DNA from: Methanomethylovorans hollandica DSM 15978
GTDB lineage: Archaea > Halobacteriota > Methanosarcinia > Methanosarcinales > Methanosarcinaceae
DNA length: 64,000 nt
NCBI RefSeq assembly: GCF_000328665.1
Contig: NC_019977.1
Coordinates: forward strand, 62,001-126,000
Direction: 5' to 3'
Shown here piece after piece: positions 1 through 7,680 of the stretch (position 1 is the stretch's first letter; every line of letters starts with the position of its first letter). The translations under genes and the position numbers were made by a program. Below the pieces are notes generated by a model. That model ran no database searches and had not been told where the DNA came from. It saw only the letters and a list, made by a program, of their open reading frames with translations.

Positions 1-779
1 ACTATAACATCCTGCGGCTCCTTGTCCAGCCAGGTAAGCAATGTTGCAAATATTTCAGCACTCAGTACATGGTGAAAATTACAGATTATGAGGTCAGCAT
101 GTTTTAATTCCCTTTTAAGCAATTCGTAGCCACACATGCCTTTTTTTGTGGCATACTCGTTTATCTCCTCAGGGGTGCGTACATCAGCAAAAAGCCACTG
201 CCTGAATACTTCACTTTCAAAACGCAACACCTCGTAGAGATCGTTACATGCCCTTTCCCTTACACCACGAGTCTTTTGTTCGGCTGCCTCTATTTCATTA
301 AATAGAGCATCTCTTAAGGCTATAAGAGCTGGGTCCTTGGAACGTTTGTAGTTTTCTGAAGCTGACTTTAGCTCTTTTTTTTTAAGATCGAGTTCCTTTT
401 CCAGCTCTATCAGTTCAAAAGTATTTTCCCTTTTGAGCCGGCACTCCTCGTAATCTACTTCATGGGGACACATGGCAGCCTTACCCTTTACTACTGCCAC
501 CTTGACATCATTTCCCCGCTTTATCTCCTTAGCCTCGCTAATGAATTGCACCATCTGTTGATGCACATTAGTTGCAATTATCACAGTTTTTTCCAGCTGT
601 TTGCCCACAAAGAGGGCAGGAGCAAGAGAACTGAGGGTCTTGCCAGTACCACATGCCCCCTCAAAAAGTATGATCTCCTTTCTTAGAAGCGCAGAATATA
701 TCTTTTCCATAGCATCCTGTTGGTTAGGATAACAGTGTTCTTTGGGGAAATAGCGTAAGTATCCTCTCTGTCCGCTCAT
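1..779 (-). CDS. XPD/Rad3-like ATP-dependent DNA helicase (N-terminal part; runs off window)
   Basis: The reading frame opens with ATG at 779 and stays open to the window edge, giving about 259 residues. It starts MSGQRGYLRYFPKEHCYPNQ and has a Walker A motif, EGACGTGKTLSSLAP, at about residues 40-54, as in superfamily 2 DEAD_2 helicases of the XPD/Rad3/DinG group. Cysteines follow in MCPHE and EECRLK, then GMCGYELLKREL and LIICNFHHVL. They lie where the Fe-S cluster domain of XPD-type helicases sits, but I did not assign the four ligands. Proteins of this family unwind DNA 5'-3' in repair. The gene begins 37 nt after the stop of the upstream pilin on the same strand, so co-transcription is possible. 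The missing C-terminal half prevents separating XPD from DinG-like relatives. Confidence 0.85.
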   Translation of the reverse strand, partial: MSGQRGYLRYFPKEHCYPNQQDAMEKIYSALLRKEIILFEGACGTGKTLSSLAPALFVGKQLEKTVIIATNVHQQMVQFISEAKEIKRGNDVKVAVVKGKAAMCPHEVDYEECRLKRENTFELIELEKELDLKKKELKSASENYKRSKDPALIALRDALFNEIEAAEQKTRGVRERACNDLYEVLRFESEVFRQWLFADVRTPEEINEYATKKGMCGYELLKRELKHADLIICNFHHVLSAEIFATLLTWLDKEPQDVI

Positions 780-816
780 CGCACTACCTTATACCTTTCT
801 ATACTAATAATTTGGG

Positions 817-1467
817 TTAGCTCTTCTTTGCAGCCATAACATTTGTATTAAAGCTTGAGATCAGCCTGTTAGATGGACTTTCTATGATTTTCAAGATAAT
901 TTCTGTTCCCTTCTTCAAGCCGAAGTTGTTTGACGTATTTGTGATACTTCCCACTTGCACACTTACTGTTGAATTATGACCCAGACCATCGTCACCATTA
1001 AGGACAATAACTTCTCCTGCGGACCAATAACCATCTTCTATACAGGAGTTCCTTTTGGCGTAATGTGTTTCTTTTCCTGCAGGACATAGATCAATGTATG
1101 TTACCTGCACATCTCCATTGATAATTCTTCCTCCATGTGCCACCACTCCGGTATAACTGCTGCCCTGCCCAACAATAACTATCTTTATGTTTTCAAGGGG
1201 TAGGGGATCCCCTCCCTTATGTGCCAGAGTTATGACATTTTCCTTGTATCTGATCTCATTGGGCACTCCGCCTTCTATTAATTCTAGTTCTACATCTGCT
1301 GTTAATCCCTTTTTCAAAGGGTTAGGTAGATCGGCAAGTGAAACAGCAGTGATTCCTATAAGCAACATTGTAATAGCCAGCATCAACAAAGTCCCTACAA
1401 CAGGACTTATTCCCTGGTCTGTGCACCGGACTTGCATAAAGTAGGGAAAAGGTCGTTTTTGGCCCAT
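817..1467 (-). CDS. archaeal type IV pilin-like protein
   Basis: A 216-residue protein with the class III signal typical of archaeal pilins: a short charged N-terminus, then QGISPVVGTLLMLAITMLL around residues 18-36. The conserved SPVVG opens the hydrophobic helix, and prepilin peptidase should cut next to it. The rest is a beta-rich, threonine/asparagine-containing domain expected outside the cell. An ATG at 1437 (MQVRCTDQG) would give a more usual short prepeptide. However, a TATA-like element near 1487-1497 sits about 25 nt upstream of the 1467 ATG, which favours a leaderless message from there. The product should be a minor pilin or adhesin subunit. No pilus assembly ATPase or membrane platform gene is visible in the window. 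Confidence 0.85.
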   Translation of the reverse strand: MGQKRPFPYFMQVRCTDQGISPVVGTLLMLAITMLLIGITAVSLADLPNPLKKGLTADVELELIEGGVPNEIRYKENVITLAHKGGDPLPLENIKIVIVGQGSSYTGVVAHGGRIINGDVQVTYIDLCPAGKETHYAKRNSCIEDGYWSAGEVIVLNGDDGLGHNSTVSVQVGSITNTSNNFGLKKGTEIILKIIESPSNRLISSFNTNVMAAKKS

Positions 1468-1891
1468 ACCTCGAATTACAGATGACTAAATATATAAATT
1501 ATTCTAAAATAATTAAACACTTGTAATAATTAAGCTTTTGACAGCAATCACATTAAAAATGATCAGAAAAGAAGTAGTGAGAGAACAGAGACTTCGTTTT
1601 ATACACGCACATATATATCTATATCTATAGATATGTATATATATATATATATATATGTATAAAAAATAAATTTTGAGTTTCTGGTCGAAAAACGTATAAT
1701 CATCCAAAAATGATATTTTTAAGGCTGAATGAGTCCTATTCTATCAAAAAAACAAGAAGTCGCTTTACTTGACCCTAATCATCCCCTTTGGTCTGACAAC
1801 AATCATTTCTTCGACTCTTTTGTGTCACTCATATTAGTAGAGTTGATTTTATGTGCATAAGCCTTAGTGTAGGCATTACCTGCAGTGGCGC
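1468..1891. other. AT-rich intergenic region with a TA-dinucleotide run
   Basis: This non-coding stretch lies between the pilin promoter and the end of the TnpB element. It contains a low-complexity run of alternating TA at about 1610-1665. Short ORFs here are made of that repeat and are not credible. The part next to 1891 is the flank that a TnpB-associated RNA would read through as its guide. Confidence 0.6.
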
Positions 1892-1965
1892 GTCAATTAC
1901 CCCTCCCTGCCACGCTACAGCGTGTCGAGGAAGAGGCTTGCATGTCACTGATAATAATATCAGAT
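1892..1965 (-). ncRNA. putative omega (guide) RNA scaffold / right end of IS200/IS605-type element
   Basis: Immediately after the tnpB stop, on the tnpB strand, is a segment typical of the right end of IS605/IS1341-like elements. It has a GC-rich hairpin, CACGCT-AC-AGCGTG at 1911-1924, with pairing partly extended by flanking CCTCC and GAGG tracts. It is followed by GGGGTAATTGAC ending at 1892. In characterised TnpB systems the RNA covering the tnpB 3' end and this right end is the scaffold, and the adjacent host sequence (here from 1891 downward) is the guide. The exact ends and the processing are inferred. Confidence 0.65.
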
Positions 1966-3129
1966 CATCTCATGCGTATGGGTGATTGACTGACACCCCT
2001 GAGATTCTAAGGTATACCTAAAATCTCGTGTTCTATGCTCTAAGTTATTTGCAGCATTAAGATCAGCATTCACCTCATAACCACAAATTTCACAATGGAA
2101 TTTGAGGCTGTGTCGATTGTTCCTGCTAATATGATTACAGCGGAAACATGTCTGGGAAGTAAATGCAGGATCTACATATTCGGTAATAATTCCAGCTAAT
2201 TTCGCTTTATACGCTACAAATGATTGCAGTTGTCTGAAAGCCCAACTGCTGTGATGGTACCGATGTTTCTTTGATATATTGTGTTCAGTTCGTGTTCTTA
2301 TACCAGTCAGATCTTCAAACCCGATTACTGAAACATTGTTCTCTGCTGCAAATTTAACAATAGCTTTAGATATGCAATGGTTTACATCTTTCATTAGACG
2401 TTTCTCTTTACCAGCTAATTGTTTCATCACACTTTTAGCCGATGAAGTTCCCTTAGACTGTAACCTTGCTCTCATGTTCTTGTAGATATTTCTCTGGTTC
2501 TTAATCTCTCCACCAGCAAAAAACTTACATTTTTTATCGGTGGTAGATGCAACAGCCAGATAGTTCATACCAACATCAATTCCCATGAATGTAGAAGCAT
2601 CTTCAATTCGTTTATCGGGTATTTCTTGAGATACGGTCAGATGGAAGTAATATGATCCATCATCATGTTTGACTACTTTCGATGCTCCAAACTTCCAGGG
2701 AGACTTAAATAACTGCATTGCATAAGGGTAATTAACAAGTTGGTAGGTCTTCCTTCCACTGCTAAAAGTAGTTATACTAACTGAGTTTTCAGTTATAGTA
2801 TAATCTCTCTTATACGACAATATCATCGATGTAGGAGAATATACTATCTTTTGCCAATAACTCAAACCTTGTTTAGCAAGTTCTACAATTGTTTTATAGG
2901 TACCAGCTACTTGTCTGGGTATATTACAACTAACCTGAGATTTCAAACCAAGTTCTTCTCTTAAGTGGTTATAAACTAAAGGTTGCAACTTCCTGGCAGG
3001 TATTACTTTCTCATTATCAAAAACAATTTCAGAAACGTAGTTCATACCTTGTGCATATTTCTTTATGGTTTCTACTAGATCAAAATCAGGATCAACTATT
3101 TTCAGTTGGATAGTTCTAGTAGATTCCAT
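1960..3129 (-). CDS. tnpB: RNA-guided endonuclease TnpB
   Basis: A full-length TnpB of 389 residues with an apparently intact RuvC active site. It has D185 in FMGIDVGMNYLAV, E272 in VIGFEDLTG and D356 in NADLNAANN. A zinc ribbon formed by C328-x2-C331 and C346-x2-C349 sits between the second and third acidic residues. The N-terminal about 170 residues match the beta-barrel/REC region. TnpB proteins are RNA-guided DNA nucleases, ancestors of Cas12, that cut at a target next to a short TAM and help retain IS200/IS605 elements. Nothing in the sequence suggests inactivation. The gene sits directly downstream of a pilin-like gene that ends early (see 3205-3771). Confidence 0.93.
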   Translation of the reverse strand: MESTRTIQLKIVDPDFDLVETIKKYAQGMNYVSEIVFDNEKVIPARKLQPLVYNHLREELGLKSQVSCNIPRQVAGTYKTIVELAKQGLSYWQKIVYSPTSMILSYKRDYTITENSVSITTFSSGRKTYQLVNYPYAMQLFKSPWKFGASKVVKHDDGSYYFHLTVSQEIPDKRIEDASTFMGIDVGMNYLAVASTTDKKCKFFAGGEIKNQRNIYKNMRARLQSKGTSSAKSVMKQLAGKEKRLMKDVNHCISKAIVKFAAENNVSVIGFEDLTGIRTRTEHNISKKHRYHHSSWAFRQLQSFVAYKAKLAGIITEYVDPAFTSQTCFRCNHISRNNRHSLKFHCEICGYEVNADLNAANNLEHRTRDFRYTLESQGCQSITHTHEMI

Positions 3130-3204
3130 GCATAGTAATTCACACGCAAGTATTTATAGATAACATGTGAATAGTTAGTTGTAATCGGTTAATATGCACG
3201 GCAT

Positions 3205-3771
3205 TCATCCCCCAGCTTTCGCAAGGGGACTCCTGCCTGTAGATGTTGAAGAGCCAGATAACATAACTGCAGGGATCATTAACAGATCATCACCAACTGC
3301 AAAATTGGGTTTCGAGATCATCACTACCTTTTCTCTTTCATGTTTTGCCCAGGAGCCAGTATTCTCATAACCAATAGACCTTTCATTGTAACGATTTTCT
3401 ATTACCCTTAACTGTCTGTCAAAAGACTCTGTATCCATTTCGCTGGTGGAAGAATTCCATACCTGCATATCAACATTGATGGAACTGGTGCCTGTAACAG
3501 CTGCAGTGCTTTCATGAAGCTTTATTTCCACTGACTGAGAAGGTGAACTGCCGAATGCAACCTTATTGATGTTCGAAGTCAGCACGGTAAAACTTTGCTT
3601 TATGTTCTCTGTATGTTGGGCTTCCTGCATATATCTCACCAGAGAAAAACCGGCAGTGACTATGATAGATATTGCAAGAAGCATTATTCCCATGATGATA
3701 CTGAAGTCAACGATCTCTGAAAATGCTTCCTCAGCAATCTTTAAACCATCCAGAGTATTTTTGGAGCTCAT
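3205..3771 (-). CDS. pilin-like membrane-anchored protein, cluster A (C-terminally shortened)
   Basis: 188 residues with an N-terminal hydrophobic helix (about 23-47) following EEAFSEIVDFS. It is clearly paralogous to the 258-residue protein at 62626-63402: both have YMQEAQHTENIKQ-type, SPSQSVE-type and WAK-type segments in the same order. This copy stops about 70 residues earlier, right after LAKAGG, where the paralogue continues with GGKKTIHNYEN. The stop lies at the edge of the TnpB element, so truncation by insertion is likely. The start has an AAGGTG ribosome-binding site and follows the previous gene by 1 nt. The family may match the haloarchaeal DUF7289 group (number from memory). Function is unknown; a role in surface or pilus-like structures is inferred. 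Confidence 0.75.
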   Translation of the reverse strand: MSSKNTLDGLKIAEEAFSEIVDFSIIMGIMLLAISIIVTAGFSLVRYMQEAQHTENIKQSFTVLTSNINKVAFGSSPSQSVEIKLHESTAAVTGTSSINVDMQVWNSSTSEMDTESFDRQLRVIENRYNERSIGYENTGSWAKHEREKVVMISKPNFAVGDDLLMIPAVMLSGSSTSTGRSPLAKAGG

Positions 3772-3772
3772 A

Positions 3773-4243
3773 TCACCTTATCTCCAAAGTCCTGTTAATT
3801 GGACCATAGGCCATATAGTGTGTGCCAGCTTCGCTGAAAACAGTGCTCTCAATAACTCTCATGTTTTGCGCACTGTAGGGTATCATTACCTTTGTTTCTT
3901 CCTTGTCCCTGGATTGCAGCACGATCTCATGACTGCTATCAACTATGCTTACAGAATAATGCTCTCCTGCTATTTTATCAGGAAGATTGAGATCATATTC
4001 CATCAAGTCTATGTATGCTCCGGAATTATTCATAACAGCTACCAGAGTATCTATGCTGGAGATATGCATCGAAATATCATTTCCATGGATTTCGAACTCG
4101 CTTCTCATAACAGTCTGTTCTGCTTTGTCCATGAGCGTGTAGAAAGCAGTAAGCACAGTAACAAGCGCCACAACACTTATAACAAAAGTAAGGATGAAAC
4201 CAATAGAAATAGAAACCGCAGTCTCATCTTTAAGAAGTTTCAT
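3773..4243 (-). CDS. pilin-like membrane-anchored protein, cluster A
   Basis: 156 residues starting MKLLKDETAVSISIGFILTF, with one N-terminal hydrophobic helix (about 9-35) and a predicted external domain. It is paralogous to the protein at 63421-63894. Both share the start (DExAVSxSxGFILTF), FEIHGN after the helix, LPDKIA/MPDKIA and YSV in the same spacing. A strong GGAGGT site precedes the ATG, and the start overlaps the upstream stop in an ATGA. The N-terminus resembles type IV pilin or minor pilin prepeptides, but the canonical SPVVG is replaced by SISIG. It may correspond to the DUF7266 group of haloarchaea (not verified). No function is known. Confidence 0.8.
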   Translation of the reverse strand: MKLLKDETAVSISIGFILTFVISVVALVTVLTAFYTLMDKAEQTVMRSEFEIHGNDISMHISSIDTLVAVMNNSGAYIDLMEYDLNLPDKIAGEHYSVSIVDSSHEIVLQSRDKEETKVMIPYSAQNMRVIESTVFSEAGTHYMAYGPINRTLEIR

Positions 4244-5106
4244 GTTCTACCTCCAGGAACAGGTATGGGATATGAAATGAACATTTCTTTATCAAAGGAC
4301 ACTACAGTAATATTTGCAAGCACTACTGCATGCCTTGCGATATTAAATGAATGACCATCGGCAAGGTTTCCTGCTATACTGAACATACCTTCGCCTGCTG
4401 TACCATTGATCACATTTATCTGGTAATTGTGAGAATAAGTCAGGTCATTAAAATGGAAATTAAAGTAGCTTGTCCCGTTGATATAGTTTCCTGTGACATT
4501 CAGATAAGTGTAACCTGATGCAGAGGTGGCGGTACTCAGTGTGGAATTACTGTCCATGACCTTCACGTTCACATTGCCTCTGGAATCATAGATGTCCATA
4601 GCCCAGAGCATATTGCCACTGGTTTCGACAGCTTCAATGCGTAAACAACTGGAATTATTAAAAAGGGTTCCAGCATCTGGTATTTCCAGCATGAAGGTAT
4701 CTGTCAAGTTCACATTGCTTATCAATGTCCAGTTAGCCACACCATTTACCATGCCATTTTTTGAGAAATGGGACTCAATAAGCGAACTATTTTCTATTGT
4801 CAGACTTGTTCCAGAAAAAGCAAACATCTTAACTAATTGGTTCTCGTATGATGAAATATAATTTATGAACTCATTACTATCAAAAGTACCGGAATTCATT
4901 GCACTCTTATAGGAATCCTCATAAGCCTGCGAAGTTAATGCAAGTAGATTCCCTATCTCAAAAGAACTAGTTTCGATACTGGAATCAGATGCCATGTTGC
5001 TTGCATATATGACATTATTGAGCATGACGGTGAATACGACGATACCCACGCCTATAGCAAAACCAGCAATAAGTAACATCTGTGCTGAATCATCATCTGC
5101 TCTCAT
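4240..5106 (-). CDS. pilin-like membrane-anchored protein, cluster A
   Basis: About 288 residues from the ATG at 5106, which has an AGGAG site 8 nt upstream. A GTG at 5127 overlaps the previous stop and is an alternative start. The N-terminus MRADDDSAQMLLIAGFAIGVGIVVF is a short acidic prepeptide followed by a hydrophobic helix. The remainder is rich in Ser, Asn and Thr, with many possible N-glycosylation sequons, as expected of an external protein. The C-terminal YPIPVPGG matches the end of the partial gene at 63894-64000 (IPIILPGD), so cluster B has a counterpart. It may match haloarchaeal DUF7261. Function unknown. Confidence 0.8.
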   Translation of the reverse strand: MRADDDSAQMLLIAGFAIGVGIVVFTVMLNNVIYASNMASDSSIETSSFEIGNLLALTSQAYEDSYKSAMNSGTFDSNEFINYISSYENQLVKMFAFSGTSLTIENSSLIESHFSKNGMVNGVANWTLISNVNLTDTFMLEIPDAGTLFNNSSCLRIEAVETSGNMLWAMDIYDSRGNVNVKVMDSNSTLSTATSASGYTYLNVTGNYINGTSYFNFHFNDLTYSHNYQINVINGTAGEGMFSIAGNLADGHSFNIARHAVVLANITVVSFDKEMFISYPIPVPGGRT

Positions 5107-5123
5107 TGCTTTTTCTCCTGTTA

Positions 5124-5744
5124 TCACATTCTCCAGAAGGTCAGCCTTACATCAACGATGTTATAAAAATCAGAAGATAGGGATGTGTCAGGTATACCGG
5201 TGTTTGCCAGGAAAGCAACAGGTTCAGAGATGTAGTGGTCAGAGAGAAGCACTTTTCTGGAAACTGAAACTGCGTTGTCGGAGGGATCACCATTGTATAT
5301 ATATGCTTTTCCTCGGGGAAGGCCGGAGCTATCTATACACATAAATAGAACATTGTGTGCGATCCCGCGGGGAACTGCAATGTCTCTAAGCATCTTTGCA
5401 GTGGAGCTATTCAAACGATCATATTCCATGGCATTGACTGAACAATATGCAGCACCGTTCCAGGAAAAATCCTGGCCGTTCCAGGAAACAATATCCTGCT
5501 TAAGAGGTGAAATATATCCGTAAGAACCACGGTCCAGTACATTGAGCATGTCCTGCCCCATGGTTTGCATCTGGACTTCAATGTGGGCATTGGCCGTTGA
5601 TGATGTAAGAGGTGTAAGGGATGTGGCCTGAACAGTAAACACAATTACTGAAACCATTATCATAGTCGCAGTAACTGCTTCCAGAGTGTGTATTTGGCCA
5701 AACGGGTCTTTATCAAGATCATAGTTGCCATTGGACCGAACCAT
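5124..5744 (-). CDS. pilin-like membrane-anchored protein, cluster A
   Basis: 206 residues. A short charged N-terminus with FGQIHTLEAVTATMIMVSVIVF gives a single N-terminal membrane helix (about 18-40). The external part contains a predicted beta domain with RGSYGYISPLKQDI and NVLFMCIDSSG. The order of genes in this cluster recalls haloarchaeal strings of DUF7287/7288/7266/7261/7289 proteins, in which this would be the DUF7288 member (numbering from memory). It lies 1 nt after the preceding broken gene and its stop overlaps the next start. Function unknown; assembly into a surface structure with its neighbours is an inference. Confidence 0.78.
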   Translation of the reverse strand: MVRSNGNYDLDKDPFGQIHTLEAVTATMIMVSVIVFTVQATSLTPLTSSTANAHIEVQMQTMGQDMLNVLDRGSYGYISPLKQDIVSWNGQDFSWNGAAYCSVNAMEYDRLNSSTAKMLRDIAVPRGIAHNVLFMCIDSSGLPRGKAYIYNGDPSDNAVSVSRKVLLSDHYISEPVAFLANTGIPDTSLSSDFYNIVDVRLTFWRM

Positions 5745-5745
5745 T

Positions 5746-6209
5746 TCACCACACTCTGAACGACAGGATAGCAGTCTGCGTGTTACCGCTGCTATCCTCT
5801 AATAAGACTATTCTTTTGGTCTGCCCTATGCTTCCCACTTGTGGAAGAGTTCTTCCCGCACATGAGATGATCGTTGTGCTATTTTCCAAGAAAACGTTAA
5901 GATCGTAGCAGAAAAAAGTGCCATTGAGCCCCAGCGAGTTTTGAGTACTTATATAGTTTGTATCGAGTTGTCTGAAGAGATCCGCCATAAGACTACCAGA
6001 CACCATGTTGGATGTATGGGATCACCTGTGCTAATCCTATCTTCTACAACAGTTGTAGCTACTCTATCAGCTATCATAGTTACTTCATCTGAACTTGATT
6101 CAAATGGTGTGAATAGTCCATTGGTATATTGGAAAACAAACACGAGAGATAACAAGAATATTGTAATGCCTACAAGATAATCTACTGTTATCTGCCCATT
6201 ATTATCCAT
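5746..6209 (-). pseudogene. first gene of pilin-like cluster A, split by a frameshift
   Basis: Two overlapping frames together read as one protein of about 154 residues. The first begins at 6209 (MDNNGQITVDYLVGITIFLL) and carries the N-terminal membrane helix. The second becomes coding around 6006 (VSGSLMADLFRQLDTNYIS) and ends at 5746 with ILSFRVW. The join near 6000-6010 is offset by one base, consistent with a single-nucleotide deletion (or an assembly error). No homopolymer is present at the join, so simple slippage is not obvious. Intact, it would be a pilin-like protein of the DUF7287 type (name unverified). It is the promoter-proximal gene of cluster A. Confidence 0.7.
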
Positions 6210-6297
6210 AAGAAAAATCTATATTTATAACTTATATAAACTTCACATAAACATTTTTTAGATTAAGTGGGCTGAATCCATAATTCGGAATATTAAA
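6210..6297. promoter_or_regulatory. divergent promoter region, pilin-like cluster A / mre11
   Basis: This 88-nt AT-rich spacer has an archaeal TATA-like element CTTATATAAAC at about 6230-6240, suited to plus-strand transcription into mre11. On the minus strand, TTATAAATATAG at about 6219-6230 lies close to the 6209 start. No operator repeat is evident. Confidence 0.55.
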
Positions 6298-7680
6298 ATG
6301 CAGTTGGGTCATAGTGTATTCAAGATGGAACGAGAGATCAAGATAATCCATACTGCAGACACTCATATAGGCTACAGGCAATACCACAGTGATGTACGCA
6401 GGAAGGATTTCCTGCAGGCGTTTTCAAATGTCATCGATGGTGCCATTGAAATGAAGGCAGATGCTGTTGTACATGCCGGGGACCTTTTCGATTCAAGGAC
6501 CCCTTCACTGGAAGATATCCTGGACACCATGAAACTTTTTTCCCGGCTCAAAGAAGCAGATATCCCGCTTCTGGCTATTGTAGGGAATCATGAAAGCAAA
6601 CAAAGTACACAGTGGCTTGATCTTTTTGAAAGCATGGGACTTGCAACAAGGTTAGGGGCTACTCCATATATGCTTGAAAACATAGCTTTCTATGGAATTG
6701 ACAGTGTTCCCAAATCCAAGATACCACTTTTCGATTTTTCGGTCTTTGAAGAACCTCTGGAGTCTTCATGTAATGTGCTTGTGATGCACCAGCTTATGAG
6801 TCCCATTACCATTGGTGAGTGGGACTGTGCTTCAGTGTTAGGATCTGTGCCTTTCCATGTGGATGTGCTGCTGCTGGGAGATTATCACAAGTATGAGAAG
6901 ATCACTGTAGGTGATACCTGGGTGACATATTGCGGCAGCACTGAGCGTAACAGTCTTGCAGAAGAAGAGAATCGGTCTTATAACATCATAACTGTTTCAG
7001 AAAATGATATTGATATCAGCAGGAGGACTATACTTACGCGGGAATTCCTTAAGATACCAGTGACAATCAGGGACCCTGCAAGGATATATGAAGACGTGCT
7101 CTCTGCTGTGAAGGAACAGGATGTAGCAGGTAAAGTAGTCTTCGTGGAGATTAATGGAGATACAGATGTATCTATTTCCCATGCTGAAATAGAAGAGATG
7201 CTGCTTTCCCGAAATGTATTGATTCCTGGTGTGAGGGACTTAAGGAAAGTCGCTGCAGATGGACTTGAACTTTCTGTTTCTATATCCTTCTATGATCCGG
7301 ACGAGGCGATAAAAAACGAGATAAGGAATATGCATCTTTCGGAAGGTGGCCTGCTGGTGGATGAGATCGTAAGGGATCTGTCTCTTCCTAAAACCAAGGT
7401 TAGCGATGAGGCAGAGAACCGTCTTGGTAATCTTTTGGATAGTATGGACTTTTCAAACCCAAGACCTATAGTACCTGTTCATGAAAAAGTGTCGTCTCAT
7501 TCACCTGGAACAGAGAATGGTCCCAATCTTTCCTCGCCTCCTGAAGCAGAGATCCCGGAGCCTGAAAAAGAGAGTTATAGAATAGTATCAGAAAAACAAA
7601 AAGAAAAGCATGATGATAACAAACAAAAAGCACCTGCTCATGCAAAGCCGAAACAGTACAATCTGGGTGATTACTTTTGA
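6298..7680 (+). CDS. mre11: DNA double-strand break repair nuclease Mre11
   Basis: 460 residues with the five calcineurin-like phosphoesterase motifs in order: HTADTHIGY (about 18-26), GDLFDSR (about 62), GNHES (about 97), MHQL and GDYHKYE. These residues bind the two Mn ions of the nuclease. A cap domain follows, and the C-terminal about 100 residues are charged, proline-rich and likely disordered, ending KQYNLGDYF, probably the Rad50-binding tail. Mre11 with Rad50 resects double-strand breaks. The ATG at 6325 (MEREIKIIHTADTH) is the alternative start and fits the family length better. The stop overlaps the rad50 ATG by one base, so the two are translationally coupled. Confidence 0.95.
   Translation: MQLGHSVFKMEREIKIIHTADTHIGYRQYHSDVRRKDFLQAFSNVIDGAIEMKADAVVHAGDLFDSRTPSLEDILDTMKLFSRLKEADIPLLAIVGNHESKQSTQWLDLFESMGLATRLGATPYMLENIAFYGIDSVPKSKIPLFDFSVFEEPLESSCNVLVMHQLMSPITIGEWDCASVLGSVPFHVDVLLLGDYHKYEKITVGDTWVTYCGSTERNSLAEEENRSYNIITVSENDIDISRRTILTREFLKIPVTIRDPARIYEDVLSAVKEQDVAGKVVFVEINGDTDVSISHAEIEEMLLSRNVLIPGVRDLRKVAADGLELSVSISFYDPDEAIKNEIRNMHLSEGGLLVDEIVRDLSLPKTKVSDEAENRLGNLLDSMDFSNPRPIVPVHEKVSSHSPGTENGPNLSSPPEAEIPEPEKESYRIVSEKQKEKHDDNKQKAPAHAKPKQYNLGDYF

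Larger units (their letters stand above)
1892..3195 (-). mobile_element. IS200/IS605 superfamily element carrying only tnpB (IS1341-like)
   Basis: The element consists of one tnpB gene plus the hairpin right end near 1892. No TnpA (Y1 HUH transposase) gene is present, so it would need a TnpA supplied elsewhere to move. The left boundary is not marked by a clear repeat. I place it between the tnpB start and the shortened pilin-like gene ending at 3205. A TATA-like stretch, TTTATAGAT at about 3153-3161, could drive tnpB. Confidence 0.6.

Noticed and set aside
1513-1707. 64-codon ORF in the TA repeat
   Set aside because: Its sequence is mostly Tyr/Ile repeats from the TA dinucleotide run, with no ribosome-binding site.
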